DNA of 64,000 bases, taken from the NCBI GenBank assembly GCA_037389465.1, contig JAZARR010000296.1:62001-126000 (forward strand). Direction: 5' to 3'. The notes below the pieces were generated by a model, which did no database searches, was not told the origin of the DNA, and saw only the letters and a list, made by a program, of their open reading frames with translations. A program made the translations under genes and the position numbers. The stretch's first letter is position 1; each line of letters begins with the position of its first letter. Origin of the DNA: Baylisascaris procyonis. Its lineage: Eukaryota > Nematoda > Chromadorea > Rhabditida > Ascarididae. Positions 62,860 to 64,000 of the stretch are shown piece after piece.

Positions 62860-63400
62860 AACACTGATTCTGCTTATCCTCACAACGTTCTACCAGACAT
62901 GCTTTGATATTAGCGACTCGAATGCAGTCATTCGATGTGCCCAAAAACTTTTTGATTACAAGATTTGTGCTACTGAGAAGTCAACTTTTAAATCTACACT
63001 TAAAGGTTTTAAAATTACTATTCAGTTATTCTATAGTAATAGATCCTTTAAAACACGTAATTCAATCGAATTTCCTTAATTAGCGAAATTTTACGGTCGC
63101 AGTACAACCATGCCTTTATATGCTGAAACGTCAACAAACGTTTGATAGGGTCCCTTGAGGAAAACATTTAAACGTAATAGCGCAAACATAACCATACGCA
63201 TATTCTTTTATTAGTTGGTACTCATAAGTGCATATCATACTGCCAAAAGAATAGACACTGGTTGTGTAAAATGGTGCGGGGAGGTGTGATCTCGCAGTCA
63301 CTGGTCGCTCTGCCCAGTTGGATATCTGCATACACTTGATTTACTGCATTTCGATGCACGGATACTGCTTCGATTACGTGGGATGAGCAAGGTTTCAGTG
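62860..63400. other. 5' flank or intron of the zinc-finger gene
   Basis: A - strand frame following acceptor gtgtatgcag at 63,326 is open in two phases and could be another exon. Neither phase joins cleanly to the exon at 62,854. Confidence 0.3.
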
Positions 63401-64000
63401 TGAATAAAATTAAGAGCTGCTTGCTAGTAACACTAACAATATTGCCGGAATTATTACTACCTGTATGCTGCCTAACAATGTTACTGCAACGTCTAGTTAC
63501 ATTCAGTATTAAAAAACAGCATTACAATTGCCAGCATTATTTACTACAGTGGTAAAATTCGCCACTAATAAAGGTAACACCCAGAACTCTTTTATAGTAT
63601 TTATTATTAATTCAGTTGCTGCTTACTCCTGCAATTAGTATTCCTTGTTGCTGCCCTCAATAATACTCAACGAGGCTCACTACATACTCAACACAAGTAC
63701 TACTTACTATTAAACTAGTAAATGCGACTAACTCCGCTAATACTAGCCATTCCATTGCCACCTGCCCTGCTGTCAATGCTCGCTTAAAAGCACTTGTTAC
63801 TAAGAGGTGCAGTACTGTTAGTAGCAACAATTTTCATCACTATCTGTATTAGTTACTGCTATACTTTATAATACATAATCCCACTTCAACTACTACAGCT
63901 ATTGTTATCAATTCTTTGTATACTCTTAGCATTGTTATGAGTAGCAGGAAACCAATCGTATTATCTACCACTACTCTTAAAAGCAGCAATGAATAAGAAA
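63400..64000. repeat. Three-base-periodic DNA, probable decayed (ANY)n triplet array
   Basis: Read in steps of three, most positions are NNY with ACT, AAT, GCT, ATT and AAC dominating (e.g. gctagtaacactaacaatat near 63,426). The phase slips several times and stops appear. Length about 600 bp, running to the window edge. Confidence 0.5.

Noticed and set aside
63240..63325. - strand IQLGRATSDCEI, resembling the start of an FHA domain
   Set aside because: The match is about ten residues, the following residues do not fit an FHA domain, and the exon does not join in phase to the next one.
1..64000. tRNA genes, rRNA and CRISPR-like arrays
   Set aside because: I saw no cloverleaf B-box with a matching acceptor stem, no rRNA-like block and no spaced direct-repeat array. 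A covariance search was not possible here.

Overview
The window reads as chromadorean nematode nuclear DNA. It is AT-rich, with small GT-AG exons separated by introns of a few hundred to about 9,500 bases, and no bacterial-style gene layout. The best taxonomic marker is a complete tomm-20 (Tom20) gene at 15.5-18.1 kb, which has the nematode form of the anchor and the nematode acidic C-terminus. At least three genes carry a splice acceptor 5-11 bases before their ATG, as expected for spliced-leader trans-splicing. I cannot place the species. Most coding exons are shorter than 60 codons and were found by reading splice sites, reading frame and intron phase by hand.

Layout, left to right. (1) + strand, 0.8-4.2 kb: the last three exons of a TMEM55/PIP4P-type lysosomal phosphoinositide phosphatase homologue whose 5' part lies outside the window. 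(2) 4.2-13 kb: mostly non-coding, with relic-like coding fragments, the 3' end of an unrecognised + strand gene (last exon 10,858-11,050), and a probable reverse-transcriptase remnant on the - strand at 12.9-13.1 kb. (3) 13.5-16.8 kb +: a candidate small acidic-protein gene whose exons interdigitate with tomm-20 on the - strand. A 55-bp near-perfect inverted repeat sits in tomm-20 intron 2. (4) 20.7-21.0 kb +: a candidate tiny two-exon gene. (5) 22.9-24.4 kb -: a complete three-exon small CCCH zinc-finger protein. (6) 26.5-47.2 kb -: a gene of about 650 codons. Its N-terminal fold looks like the NYN (PIN-like) domain of MARF1/limkain b1, but nearly all active-site acids are missing. An Ala/Gln-rich region, an acidic region and a Pro-rich C-terminus follow. 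(7) 48.3-48.6 kb -: a two-exon small gene whose canonical splice does not keep frame. (8) 49-54.7 kb: essentially nothing I can support. (9) 54.8-62.9 kb -: a gene of at least 11 exons for a protein with three C2HC/C2H2-type zinc fingers, two of them split by an intron at the same place. (10) 63.4-64.0 kb: DNA with strong three-base periodicity, probably a decayed triplet array.

The well-supported - strand genes (tomm-20, CCCH, NYN, zinc finger) are housekeeping or regulatory: mitochondrial import, RNA binding and probable transcription control. I see no evidence that they form one pathway. The 48.3-kb gene and the NYN gene lie head-to-tail about 1 kb apart, which would allow an operon. Phase-consistent joins support tomm-20 (4 exons), the CCCH gene (3), the NYN gene (13, one of them weak) and the zinc-finger gene (11 internal exons). 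The rest is candidate-level and scored so.
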